Source of the DNA: Anisodus tanguticus
Lineage: Eukaryota; Streptophyta; Magnoliopsida; Solanales; Solanaceae
DNA: 64,000 nt
Assembly (NCBI GenBank): GCA_034509755.1
Contig: CM067543.1
Location: 50,524,653-50,588,652, forward strand
Reading direction: 5' to 3'
The notes below the pieces were generated by a model. That model was not told the origin of the DNA and ran no database searches. It worked only from the letters and a program-made list of their open reading frames with translations. Below, piece after piece: positions 10,668-22,439 of the stretch. Numbering within the stretch: position 1 is the stretch's first letter; each line of letters begins with the position of its first letter. Position numbers and translations under genes: made by a program.

Positions 10668-11944
10668 GGTTATTTAGCTGGTTTTTTAATTTTTTGTTTG
10701 GTTAGCATTATTTAATTGTTTTCTTTTTCTTAGTTATTAAATTCCTGACAAACTGTTCTATATTCTTTTCTCACTCACTGGTTAGCATATGGATATATTA
10801 TGAAGCCATAAGAGTAAATCATTTGTGCCTCTGAAATCTTTATTCTTTTTTTTTATTTCCCATATGTCCTTCAATATTCGTATTAGGACTTAATTAAATT
10901 TGAATGTCATCAGACCGGATCAAAATGATCGAGATTGATCTCATATTGGGGTCAATAGAGTTTCATTTATATGTTCTATATTAGGGTAAAACGTTCTCTA
11001 ACAAAGGCGACTTCATACTCAAGATTCGAAATCTTTAGTTAAAATTGATAGAGTACTTATCAGTTATTATTCCACTACAACCCACGGTATCTATATTCGG
11101 TGGCAGAGACGCAATGGGTTCATCTACACCCAATATTTTCGATGCAGAACATATATTTATATGTAAAATAAATTAAAATTGCAATAAATAATATGTATGA
11201 ACCCATAATTTAAAAATATAATGTGTTTAATGCTAAGAACCTTATGACTCATTTGGTATGAGGGATAAGGGATAATTAATCCCGAAATTAAATTTGAGAT
11301 GTGATTATTTCATGTTTTGTTAGAATAGAATCATGGTATAACTAATCTCAGTTATTCTAGGATTGTAATATTATTTTATCCATGTGACTGTGAGAGGGTG
11401 GAATAACTAATCTCATGAAAACTTATTCCAGTATCCTGGAATAACTTGTTTCCAGCTAAACAGTCCTTAAAGATCCATAAAACTTAAATCATGGATCTGC
11501 CTCTATTGTATTGGGGTACGATTAAATCTGAATTTGTTTCCGGAAATCCCACATTGAAAAGGACACTCTAATCGAACATAAAATAGTACTTGTCACTCCA
11601 CTAACAATTCTAGTTAGATTTCTCTGATTTTTCTTTAACCCGTATTGAAGTTCTTTAACTGCTATTGGTCAGAAACAGATTATGGAATTAAGTATTCTTC
11701 TTTCTTGGTTATTTAACTGTTGTTTTTTGTTTGGTTAGCATTATTAGTTTTTTTTCTTGGTTATTAAATTCATCTCATCCTGTTCTATATTCTTTTCTCA
11801 GTCATTGGTTAGCTTTAGGATTTATTATTAAACTATAATGCAGTATAATATTAAATTCCTTTGTTCCCCTGTATTTTATTTAAAGGATATTGAAGTTCCT
11901 GAACTGGTATTGGTCAGGAACAGAGTATGGAAATAAATATTCTG
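10668..11944. repeat. Interleaved local duplications in intergenic DNA
   Basis: A module with TTTTTTGTTTGGTTAGCATT and CTGTTCTATATTCTTTTCTC occurs at about 10668-10790 and again at 11706-11818. A second module (TTGAAGTTC..., CTATTGGTCAGAAACAGA) occurs at 11645-11699 and 11890-11944. Copies are clearly homologous but diverged. No coding potential. Between them (11235-11470) lies a MITE-like stretch with GGGATAATTAATCCCGAA. Confidence 0.7.
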
Positions 11945-12693
11945 TCTGCTATGTCAGCTACAGTATGCAAGTTGTAAGAGATTTTTGTTTTTATTTTCTA
12001 GAATATTACGTTGGAATATTGTTACCATCTCACTTTGCTTGGATGTTGCACAAGTAATTATTTTTCTAATTTCCTCTTATATGGCTGGAAAATTTAAAGG
12101 TGAGTTCTGCGTAGATTTTTTTCTTCTCAAATTTTACTTTGTGGGATTATATTAAATATATTGTTATTGTTGTTGTTATTGTTAGTGAGAAAACAGTTTT
12201 GATTAAATTTTTCAAAAATTAATACTATAATTTGCTTGATTTAAGAGGAATCGTTAAAAAAACTAGAAACGTCAGGATAATCTCATCAAAACCTAAACAC
12301 TCCAACATAAAAAAAAATTATACTAGACACCAAAAATAAATTAAAAATAGTAAACATTACACCTCAAACGGTTGCATCATACTCTAGCAAATAGACTAGA
12401 AATAGCATAAACTACAAAAACTGAACCTTTAAATTTACATTCCCGCTAATCTTTTTTTCCCCATATTTCTTGTCAAAGTTAACAGATAGAGCTTGTTAAA
12501 TATTTGAAAAACATCAAAGTGTTCATTTTTGAGAAATTTAAAAGACCAAAATCACCGAAGAGATTATTTGAAAGACTACTATGGACCTACACCAAACATA
12601 AGGAACCTTTTTGTTATTTTTCTTGAGGCTAGCAGAGAGAAAAGGCATTCCTTTCCTTTTGAAGAAAACATCGAAACGGTGAAAACTAATATA

Positions 12694-13842
12694 CTCAAAT
12701 CTCTCTATAGTAACATCATTTGTTGAAAAATTCTATAGTCGCTATAGTGAGGTGTTGTTATATATGTATACTGACATTTCATGTTTGAATTTCATTTAGC
12801 CGTTATAAACAAAAGTATGTAAATAATTATTTTTTTGTACTTTTATGCTATAAACGAAAATAATATATTTGTTAATTTTAAATTTTCAATTGATTTTCAT
12901 ATCTCATTGACTAAAAATTTAAAATACTAATAAATTATAAATAAATCCATGACTAGTTATACCATACCGATAAAGAAGTTAAATCTAAGGAACATATGCA
13001 TTTAAAATTAATTGAGAATTTAAATACAATTTCAAGTTTGACCTAACAATTCTACAATTGTAGGTTATTTCGTAAATTTCAGTCTCTTAGCGATAATATA
13101 ACGTTTGAACTGACGAAGAATTTTGTCCAAACTTTCAGCAAAAGGAAATTCAATAGCTTTCCCTTGAAGACTGCCTAAGAGCTTAACAATTGACTCTTTT
13201 ATCTCACCCCAAATAGCAATAGGTTGAGGCTCTTCATCAACACTTTAATCACTTGTGCAATAATCTCTTCATCAGTGTAAGTTTCAAGATTGGAAGAGTT
13301 GCGTCAAACTCCATATAAGTGGTAGCATCCATTGCTTGATTGGTGTTATGAGATGGGATTTGGGCTATAAGTGATGACACACTACCAACATCCTCAACAA
13401 GTTTTAAATTTTCACTACATTTGTAGGTAGAATTCTGATATTTCTCCAATAATGGAGAATAGTATTTCTACAATTGCAGGTTGTTTCATATATTTCAGCT
13501 CTTAGTGATAATATGACACTTGAATTGACGAAGATTTTTTTTCAAACTTCCAGTAAAAAGGAATTCAATCTTTCCTTTGATGATTGTCATAAATATTTTG
13601 ATATTTTGTTTTTTATACATAATATACTTCTTACAAATATTATTACACAATATTTGAGTATGACTGTTATAGAGAGGTAAGTTTTTAAAAAGTGTACCGC
13701 TATAATGAATGACATTGTTGTTATAGGTAGAATATTGTTATAAAGAAGTTAAATATAACATGAAAAATTAATTACAAAGAAATTTAGACCGTTATACTAA
13801 AATGTTGTTATAGCGAATAACAATTATAGAGAGGTTTGACTG
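12694..13842. mobile_element. pogo/Lemi1-like (Tc1/mariner superfamily) DNA transposon, decayed
   Basis: The right end reads inward as CAGTCAAACCTCTCTATAA and the left end as CTCAAATCTCTCTATAG (two bases lost near the tip). TA dinucleotides at 12692-12693 and 13843-13844 fit the TA target of this superfamily; the termini resemble Emigrant/Lemi1 elements. On the minus strand at 13050-13460 a fragment reads TYTDEEIIAQVIK and, further on, ESIVKLLGSLQGKAIEFPF, consistent with a transposase C terminus. Other domains are missing, so it is an internal-deletion derivative. Confidence 0.7.
13050..13587 (-). pseudogene. Transposase 3'-end remnant, partly duplicated
   Basis: The block at 13050-13170 (TTCTACAATTG, then TTGAACTGACGAAGAATTTT) recurs in diverged form at 13465-13587 in the same orientation. 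Between them is an open minus-strand stretch (13249-13449). The conceptual product includes acidic TDEEIIAQVI. Only the C-terminal part of a transposase can be argued for, and this is by resemblance, not by search. Confidence 0.5.
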
Positions 13843-14316
13843 TATAGTCAAATCGCCTAATTTTCTTAGCAAGCTTATGATAAAAATAAATATTGGACCT
13901 AACTTAATATTAAAAATTAGTTTAAATAGTAAAAATGTAACTCAATCCCAAAAATCATTAATTAATATTAGAGATCATACACTTAAAACGTGAAATTAAA
14001 ATTAAAATATCTTAAAATCATATAAAAAAGACCAATCAATTACTAAAATGGTAATATTGTCATTTTTGGGACATTTTGAAGTTTAGGTTTTGTATGAATT
14101 TTCCATTTCTCTCATTCAATGGCTTGAATAAGAATATTTCAAATCTGCTAATTGATTTTTCAGAAAATATAAGTCAAAACAAGTATTATAGTGTTGTTGA
14201 TAACATCGAAATGGATAAGTGGAAGTGTTTACAAAATGCTTTATGATAAATTATATGATAAGTTTGAAGTTGACATTTTTAGGTACATGACGAATTGATT
14301 TTAATAGGATTAAAAT

Positions 14317-15105
14317 ACAACAACAACATACCCAATGAAATCCCACAACGTGAGGTCTGGAGAGGATAGAGTGTACGCAAACCTTACCTCTACCTTGTTA
14401 AGTAGAGCGGTTGTTTCCGAGAAACTCAGCTCAAGACAGAGCATAAGCACAAGCACAAGCAAAGCAAAAGCAAAGCAAAGAAACGCAGAGAAACGGTCAG
14501 GAAAAATTTAAAGCAGTATGAAAATGTTGTTATCAAAAGAATAAGTCATGATAGCGCATTTCGAAAAAATAAGCATTAACTAGCGTAGGTAAATAAGCTA
14601 AACAAAGTACACAAAATGACACATATCAGCAGAAAACCAGCTACATGTAACTATAAAGCAATAATGTGTCTATTTGCATGATAGGCTAAGCAGGCCTACA
14701 ATAATAACATTACCCCTACCAGTTTGCAAGTGTAAGTAGGACTACGCTCCACTACCTACTACCCTTCTACCCTAATTTGTGTCCTCCACAACCCTCTATA
14801 TAAGGTCATGTCCTCAGTAAGTTGCACCTGTGTCATATCTCGTCTAATCACCTCTCTCCAATACTTCTTCGGCCTTCCTCTACCCCTCCTGAACCCGTCC
14901 ATAGTCAACCTCTCACACCTCCGCACTGGGGCATTTGTGTCTCTCCTCCACTGAGGCCACTCTCACTCTGTCTCGGATATCATCATTTCTAATCGTATCC
15001 CTACTTGTATGTCCGCACATCCATCTCACCATCCTCATCTCCGCAACTTTCATTTTTTGGATGTGTGAAGTCTTGACTAGCCAACACTCTGCCCCATACA
15101 ATTAT
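14317..15105 (-). mobile_element. 5'-truncated RTE-type LINE 3' end with 12-bp TSD
   Basis: The minus strand carries the RTE C-terminal coding remnant (MYGAECWLVKTSHIQKMK, MVRWMCGHTSRDTIRN) and the same 3' tail as the intron-1 LINE, ending in TTGTTGTTGTA. TAGGATTAAAAT occurs exactly at 14305-14316 and 15106-15117, a clear 12-bp target-site duplication. Heavily 5'-truncated, about 0.8 kb. Confidence 0.9.
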
Positions 15106-15842
15106 TAGGATTAAAATCCTTCTTAATATAGTTTTTAAAATTATTCCAATTATTTTTTGTCTGACCTTATTTTTAAGATTAAAAACAACATACATTAGAA
15201 ATGCTACGTGTGCTCAATAATTTAGTGGATGCTCTTCTTATGTCATAGTCTTTATTCGACCCATCGATTAACCAAGGCGGAGATTTGCTTAGGGGTGCAA
15301 AAAACTAAATTACATGTTAGGCAGAATCTAATAATTTTGGTATAAATATTTTTATCTGAAAAAAAAATATTTAATATTTATAAATTATTAATTTAAAAGT
15401 CAATAACTCAAAAATGTTAGAATTCTTAGTTCATAAGTTTCAAATTCTAACTTTGCCTTTAGATTTATTTTTTATTACATTTCTCATTCGGTATCGGATT
15501 TCCGCATTGGGACTCCGATACCGCGTAAGGCCCATTTAAGGGGGAATCGCTCCCTAACATAATTTTTTCACGTTCAATGCTCAAACCCGAGACTCTTATT
15601 AAGGATAAAGAGACACTATTCATACCACCACAATCCTTAATAATTGAATTTTCTTTCCTTTTAGTAATCCTTTCTTAATCATTTTCTTCATTATCCTCCT
15701 AGCATCGGGATGGTTAATGAAGGAAAAAGGACATTAAGAGGCACCACAAAAAAAAAAGGCTACAAAGGCCACATTTGGGCTTTAATACCCTGAGTTGGCC
15801 ATTCGGCCTAAAGTATTATCAAGCGCTAGCCGCCAGCTCATT

Positions 15843-16030
15843 CACTACAAAAAAAAAAAACCAGACATCAAAAGATCGAAAAATCGTCACTAAAAGGTTC
15901 ACTACAAAAAGAACAAGACTATTAAAGTCGCCATAAAAGATCAAAACGTCGTCACTAAAAGGTCCGCTACAAAAAGAACAGGACTATTTGTGGTGACTTT
16001 AGTCGCCACTAAAGATCAACGAAAAAAATT
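15843..16030. repeat. CACTA-like terminal/subterminal repeats, about three units
   Basis: CACTACAAAAA occurs at 15843 and 15900 and a variant CGCTACAAAAAG at 15961, each followed by GTCGTCACTAAAAGG or GTCGCCACTAAAGATC about 40 bases later, a roughly 60-bp repeated unit. The CACTACAA tip and inverted GTCGCCACTAAA motifs are typical of plant CACTA (EnSpm) ends. No transposase or opposite end is seen nearby, so this is a fragment. Confidence 0.6.
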
Positions 16031-16049
16031 TAGATTGAGCATTCAAAAA

Positions 16050-16345
16050 GTATCCCAAAACATGTATAATATGTGTATAATTAGTAAGTATACATAAATT
16101 ATACATTTATTAAACAATAATTATATGTTAATTTTATATTTATTATACACAAATTATACAACAATTATATATTTTCTATACGATAATGGTACAGTTTCTA
16201 TACGTGTGATATTTTTTCTATACGATAATGGTACAATTTCTATACGTGTGATATTTTTTTATACATATACAGTAGTGATACATATTTTATACAACAATGA
16301 TATAGTTTCTATATGTATAGTAGTGATACATATAAAACAATGATA
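16050..16345 (-). repeat. AT-rich minisatellite, inverse copy of the array at 42.5 kb
   Basis: Repeated units with TTTCTATACGTGTGATA and CTATACGATAATGGTAC; on the minus strand these read as GTATAGAAACTGTACCATT, matching the unit of the longer array at 42.5 kb. Flanking TATAATATGTGTATAATTAG is also shared in reverse orientation, so the homology extends past the array. The short open frame across it is a by-product. Confidence 0.8.
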
Positions 16346-16827
16346 CAGTTTATATCCATATGCTAAAATTAGTTGAAAATAGTTAGAAAATGAATTATTT
16401 TGAAAAGACTAAAAGATTACCTTTAAGATTCTTGGGCCACCGAGTGTCAATAGTTTAAGCCGGATGGCCATTTGTGTCTTTATCCGTATCGATATTAAAT
16501 TAATCATATTAAATTATTATGATTTAAGTTATTTAACATGCCATAAGTAAGAAAAAAGTATCTGCAAACATGTTTCATGGTTATATTGGTTTAGTGTATT
16601 TAGGATTTATATTTGGTTTTGGTTAATTTTTAATACTAAATTTAAAACGTAATTTTCAAGAAAAAATGTGTATTTGGCTGTTCACATAATGCAATCGAAA
16701 TGCCTTCCCACTAAGGCACTTTTCGTATTTCATACACAAACAAGTACGGACAAGCATTATTATGCTATTATTTGAAAAGCCAAGGGGACATATATGGCAT
16801 TGGCCGATCGAAACACACAATAATCCA

Positions 16828-16930
16828 TCTATATATAATATAAAGCTAGAAATAGATAATATGTGGCACCTCTCTATGGCCAAATATTCTATTTATCTTT
16901 TTTCTCATTTTTTCTAATTATTTTAAATAA
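16828..16930 (+). mobile_element. Helitron-like 5' terminus (candidate)
   Basis: Begins TCTATATATAATATAAAGC between A and T, then TGTGGCACCTCTCTATGGCC; a homologous stretch occurs at 57208. A TC start in an A/T site and the shared first 100 bases fit a Helitron 5' end. No CTRR hairpin end or Rep/helicase coding was found. Confidence 0.4.
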
Positions 16931-17131
16931 AATTCACATCTATAACTCATATCTCTTTATCTTCATAACTTCTACTCTTAATTAGTATTATATCCATAAC
17001 TCCAAAAAAAAATCATGTTTATAACTCCAATTATTCAATAGGCAAGTTTATGACACCTTAAAATCACACATAAATGTTATTTCTATTTAAATGAGAAAAA
17101 GAATCAATTGTATTGCTTATGCTATACTTTT

Positions 17132-17180
17132 TGAAAGAGAATAATCTCTTGATTATTTTCATTAATGAAAAGGTATATAT
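17132..17180 (-). repeat. Orphan Copia LTR-end fragment
   Basis: TGAAAGAGAATAATCTCTTG, then ATTATTTTCATTAATGAAAA, closely matches the first 48 bases of the LTRs at 58095 and 62933, in the same orientation. Homology then fades. It may be a remnant of the missing 3' LTR of the neighbouring Copia element or of an independent insertion. Confidence 0.55.
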
Positions 17181-17189
17181 ATGCATGAT

Positions 17190-18539
17190 ATACAATATCT
17201 AATTATAAAAATTAAATTTACCTTTTTCTAATCCAAAATACTTCATTTTCTAGTTTCTAATTTTCAATCCAAAAAATCTATTTTTTTGTTCTTTCTCGAT
17301 TCAGTTTTCGGGGCTGTTTCGTTTTCTGGGTCGGGTCAGTCCGGGTCGGGTTTAAAAAATCAGAAAATTAGAAGTCCAATTTCGGGTCTAAAAAATCAAA
17401 AAAAAATCGAACTTCTGAAATCAAAAATCAGAATTCTAAAATATTTCTCCGAGCGGGTCGACGATTCGAAACACGCCTCGGTTCGCTGCACGGAGAAGAT
17501 TTGTAAATTCAAACTCCTCTCATTTTTATTTATTTGCTTTTGGTTACTTTATTTTTCTCCATTATGTGTGTTTGTAGTAGATTAGCTATTTAAATTAGCT
17601 TAGACTCCCTAAACATGATTAGTTTATTGTAGTTGATAACATGTATATAAAATGCATTCCTACGGACTAAGTGATAAATTTGTGGAATTTGGTTAGCTGT
17701 GTATATGTTGTTTAATTATCCATGATTTGGAAATGCTCTAAGGACATAAGGTTACTGTTTTTTATATGTTTAGTTAATCTAATTGGTTATTGATTAGCTA
17801 TTAGAGTGAGTTATTAGTTTTGAGTGTTTATGTTTGAATATGATATGAGTCATATGAGATCAATATACGTTTGAAAGAGTTGTAGTTGGTTAAAGTTGCC
17901 TTCATAATATTTAGTTGACTGCGGTTGATTAGGTAAATTATATTATGTGATGAAAATGTTGGTTCGCAATCTCTTTAATAGAAATCATGATATATGGAGT
18001 TAGTTGAGCCCCAATATGATTACAAGGGTTGTGTAGCAAATTATGAAATCTTGTAAAAATGTTGATTCAAGCTGATTGTTTGTACTGTGTCAGGTTCATG
18101 TTTAAGAATCATGTAATGTTCATATTGCTCTTGATATACATCAAGAGTATGTTGGTTGGTTGCCATATTAACTTGAGATAGTCAATGTGAACCTTATGTA
18201 ATGTCTATTGAGGTCTAAACATAATTAATTGGGACTATATCATTTATACCTACCCTTATATGTTTAAATGGATATCAAATATGAGATTGTATATTTATGA
18301 ATATGTGCTAATTGGGTCCATTGTGCATCTAGGCCGATCTGTTTTTTTATATATCTGAAAATTATGTTTCGAACCTGTTTTATACTTTTACTCTCATACT
18401 TTTTGCATTCTGAGACCCATTACGTAATTGAATGTTGTTGTGATGTTATTTGTTTGGGTTTGTTAATTTATTCTCGAGTTACTACATTTAATATTTTTAA
18501 ACATGCTTTTTCCCTTAGCATAATAATTAACATGAGTTT
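17190..18539. other. AT-rich non-coding stretch
   Basis: No convincing gene. A short GC-richer patch at 17300-17490 has repeated GGGTCGGGT and AAAATCAGAA motifs. The open frames at 17286-17585 and 18364-18549 have no recognisable domain and no sign of splicing. Confidence 0.4.
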
Positions 18540-18789
18540 GACCGGATAACCGCAAGTTAGCGGATCTTATAGGGTGCCTAACCCCTTCCATTTAGGATAA
18601 TAAAGAAATCTTACCTAGAATCTCATAGTTTCGCAGACCATTAATCGGAGTTCACTTTGCAGCATTTTAGTTAACATTAGGTGCCCTAATTCACCGTAGA
18701 ATAATTAGGTGGCGATTCCTCAACAACATTCCAAAATTCGGAGGAATCGACCCATTATGTTGCGGACCGTTTATAAACGGGTGCGACAA
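18540..18789 (-). mobile_element. Probable LTR-type repeat end (TGTCGCACCC) abutting a truncated Copia
   Basis: Read on the minus strand the block starts TGTCGCACCCGTTTATAAAC and includes GGTGAATTAGGGCACC and GGGGTTAGGCACCC. It ends exactly where the neighbouring Copia coding sequence breaks off. The TG start and dispersed-repeat character suggest an LTR or a fragment of a non-autonomous LTR element; no partner LTR was found. Confidence 0.45.
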
Positions 18790-18794
18790 TCAAG

Positions 18795-21700
18795 ATATCA
18801 AATTGTCACAGAGAAATACATAATAACCAGATGTGGAGCGTCTGGTGTCTGGACATCCACCCCGATCTGCATCTGAGTAAGAAATGAGAGTGGTGGTCGA
18901 CGATGGTTATAAATGTAAGCCATGATCGAGGGTGTCATGAATATAGCGCATAATGCACTTGAGAGCATGCATGTGATCCTCTATCGGGTTATGCATGAAT
19001 AGACAAACATGTTGCACAATATAAGATATGTCGGGCCTCGTGAAAGTAAGATATTGCAGGGCTCCTGGAAGGCTACGGTAATATGATGGATCCGCATATG
19101 GCACGCTATAAGTAGCACTCATATTTGGTTTAGTATCAACCGGAGTAGAGGACGGCTTACACGAGGACATGCCAGCTCGTTCAATGATCTCTTCTGCATA
19201 CTTCTTTTGAGACAGAAATAAACCACATGCATGATGTGTTACAGCTATCCCCGAGAAGTAACTCAATGGCCTAGATCATTCATAGCAAATTCTAAACCAA
19301 AAAGAGACATGATAGACTTGCGAAGAGCATCAGATGAAGTAGTTAAGATAATATCATCCACATACAGAATGATGTAAGCTATATCGTTACCCTGATGATA
19401 TATGAAGAGAGAATGATCCAACCTGATGTTCGAAAACCCAATATGAGAAACATAATCTGCAAACCTCTTGTACTAGGCCCGAGGATCTTGTTTGAGCCCA
19501 TACAAAGATTAATTCAGTAAGCATACATGATTAGGATCAGTGGGGTCTCTGTACCCCATGGGCTGATATATGTATACCGTTTCATTGAGTTCTCCATGCA
19601 GGAATACATTTTTCACATCAAGCTGATGAAGTGGCCATGCCATCGAGAGAGCCAGAATTAGTACCGTGCGTATAGTTGTTGGTTTGACCACCGGACTGAA
19701 AGTCTCACCGTAGTCTACCCTAACCTGTTGAGTCTTACCATCATCTACAAGACGGTCTTTATGCCTCTCAAAAGTACCATCAGATTTTTCTTTATGACTG
19801 AAAATCGACATAGACCGAATCACATTAACATCATGAGGATGAGGCACCAAATCCCACGTCCTATTATTAATAAGAGCATTATATTCATCATCCATATCCA
19901 TTTTCCAATTCGGGTCATTAAGAGAAAAAATAAGATTACGAGGCAACAGTGATTTGGTAACATGAGTGTGAAGACGTGATAACATGTTGACTACGATTGA
20001 CTTGCCGTTGGGCTAGAATTGGAGTTGGTTGGATAGAGGACGTGATATTGGGATGATATGAGATGGGTCCGAAGGCCAAATTTATCGACGGACTGCCCGA
20101 GAGTGGGCCAGTGCGTGCTGGGCTGCCACTGCCTGAGGCTGGCCTACCACCCAGTGGGCTGCTAGGCATTGGGCCTCTCGACAGTGGGGTCCAGTGAGAG
20201 GCACTGCTGGGCTGGCAGCCACTGGGCTCGGATAGGCTGGCCCAGACTACCTACTTTGGGGCTGAAAAAATTGGGTCGAGTTGCCCGAAGCACCTGGGCC
20301 TGGCCGCGGAAAAATATGGGTTGAGTTGCTCGAATTTATTGGGCTGTCTGATCTGTTTTGGCCTGATTGTGAAGACAATTGGTGGACCAAATACGGGGGT
20401 ATGCTATCATAATAAATTTATAGGTAGGAGGTACGGAATAATACATTTTGGAAAATGGAAAATTTGATTCATCAAAAACTACAGGACAACTCACTATGAT
20501 TTTATTAGAGGATAAGTCGTAACATTTGTACCCACAATGATTTGACGGATATCCAAAAAAAACATGGAGTTGACCGGATTGAAGTGTATTAATGGTAGTA
20601 GAAGGAAAGAAATGATAGCATAAGCACCCAAAAATCCGTAAAAGAGAATATGAAGGGTCCCTTAGATATAGAGTTTTGAGAGGGGATTTATAGGCTAATT
20701 ATTTGCTCGGAAGTATGTTAAGGAGATAGGTTGCCATTTGTAATGCATGATGCCAAAATTATGGTGGTAGAAAGGCATGGGCAAGTAAGTTTCTAACAAT
20801 ATTATTAATAGTTCGGATTTTTCTTTCCGCTTTTCTATTTTAGGTGAGGTATGTGGACAAGAGAGACAAAAAGTTAAACCATTACCTTTGCAAAAATTCC
20901 AAAATGGCCATTATCAAATTCTCTACCATTATCACATTGAATATTTTTAATGTCCCGTTCAAATTGAGTGTGGATGAATGCCCTAAAGGAGAGAAATGTG
21001 GAAAAGACTTGTGACTTTTTAGATAAAGGAAATTTCCACAAAAAATTAGAGTAATCATCCAACAAAAGAAGATAATATCGATGGCCCGAAAAGCTCAAAA
21101 TAGGAGATGTCCAAATATCACTATGAATAATATCAAAAGGCATAACAGTGCATGAATAATAGGCAACAAAAGGCAATTTAACATATTTTTCAAGCGGACA
21201 TGAATGACAAACATGAGAATTATGAGTTCTAGTACACAAAATAAATTTATTTTTTTAAGGGAGGCAAAAACAGGTGCTCCAGGATGACCCAAACGTTCAT
21301 GCCATAAAGAAGGAGCTAAAGCTGCAAAAGTGGTCGTCGCCCTTGCCGCCACCTCCGCCACATCGGTTGGCGCCGCCCTTTCCACCACCGCGGCCAACGC
21401 CGCAGTTTTTACCTCCATTCTTGCCATTTCTCCCCTTTTGACCACGGTTTGGCGGAAAATTTTAAATTGTGAAGAGTTATCATCGGACGGAGCGACAACC
21501 ATGGCGGAGTTCGACACGTTGGCTGTCTTTTTGACAAAACCCGTTTCTTCTAGAATGAGCATAGAACGAGCTTGGTAAAATGACGGAAGAGGGTTGCTTT
21601 GGTGGATGAGCGTACCTACTCCACTATATGCGTCGGTGAGGCCGACAATCATTTGTAACACGAGCCGATTGTTAGTTACCGGCACCCCAACGTTCTTGGG

Positions 21701-22155
21701 TTGGTCCGACAGAATCTTGAGTCGTTGACAATATGTGGACGCATTGGGAAAATCCGCCATATCAGTGGTGGAGAATTCTTGCTCAAGTGTGATGGCCCAA
21801 AAATTCTTATTATCTTAGAATATGTCACGTAAGCGTTCCCAAGCCTCCATAGCCGTGGAGTCGGGCTCAAGAATAGTATGCAGTAAATCACTTGAAATTA
21901 TGGCATAAATCCACTGGAGAACCGTTGCATCAAGTGTCAACCATAGTTTCACTTCATCAACGGTTTGCGGCACCTTCTCCTTGCCTTTTTCCGGTAGAAT
22001 GATGTGATGGATAACCCTGTGTGAGCGACAATGAATTTTGAAAAGTTTTGTCCATGTTGCATAATGGACGTTTTCATCTCAAGAGTGATGGAAATATGGG
22101 ATTTAATGTTTGAAACTGCGAGGGCTGGATGGAAATTTGATTTTGAGTCAGACAT
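18795..22155 (-). pseudogene. Copia gag-pol remnant, 3'-truncated
   Basis: The gag start at 22155 (MSDSKSNFHPALAVSNIKS) is followed by a gag core (21760-21500: MADFPNASTYCQRLKILSDQ), a pre-integrase segment (SLWHERLGHPGAPVFA near 21300), the integrase start (MPFDIIHSDIWTSP near 21130), reverse transcriptase (19985-19509 and 19266-18907, including YYRSLPGALQYLTFTRPDIS) and the start of RNase H, which stops at 18795 against another repeat. Many frameshifts and stops, so it is dead. Same family as the elements at 44 and 58 kb, judged by gag and RT wording. Confidence 0.88.
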
Positions 22156-22269
22156 GACTGACGGAAGAGGGAGGGAGTCGGCGGCACAAAGAGAGGGGGG
22201 GGGAGGGTCGGCCGACGGTTGAAGGAGAAGGTATTAGGGTTTAGGAACTTTTCCTAGAATCTGATACCA

Positions 22270-22439
22270 TGTAAGAAATGTTTTCCTTGATTATTTCATT
22301 CCAAAGGGATAGTAAATATATCCATAATACAAGCATAATCCTAGGCTAGAGTTAAGGTAATGAATAACTAAAATATACATCTATTATATATAGAATATAT
22401 ACAATTATGACTAATTATATTATTTCCTATTCTATCACA
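22270..22439 (-). mobile_element. 5' LTR and PBS of the truncated Copia
   Basis: On the minus strand the repeat runs TGTGATAGAATAGG... to ...TTTCTTACA and is followed directly by TGGTATCAG (22261-22269), the primer binding site for initiator tRNA-Met. Length 170 bp. The matching 3' LTR is missing because the element is truncated at 18795. Confidence 0.75.
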
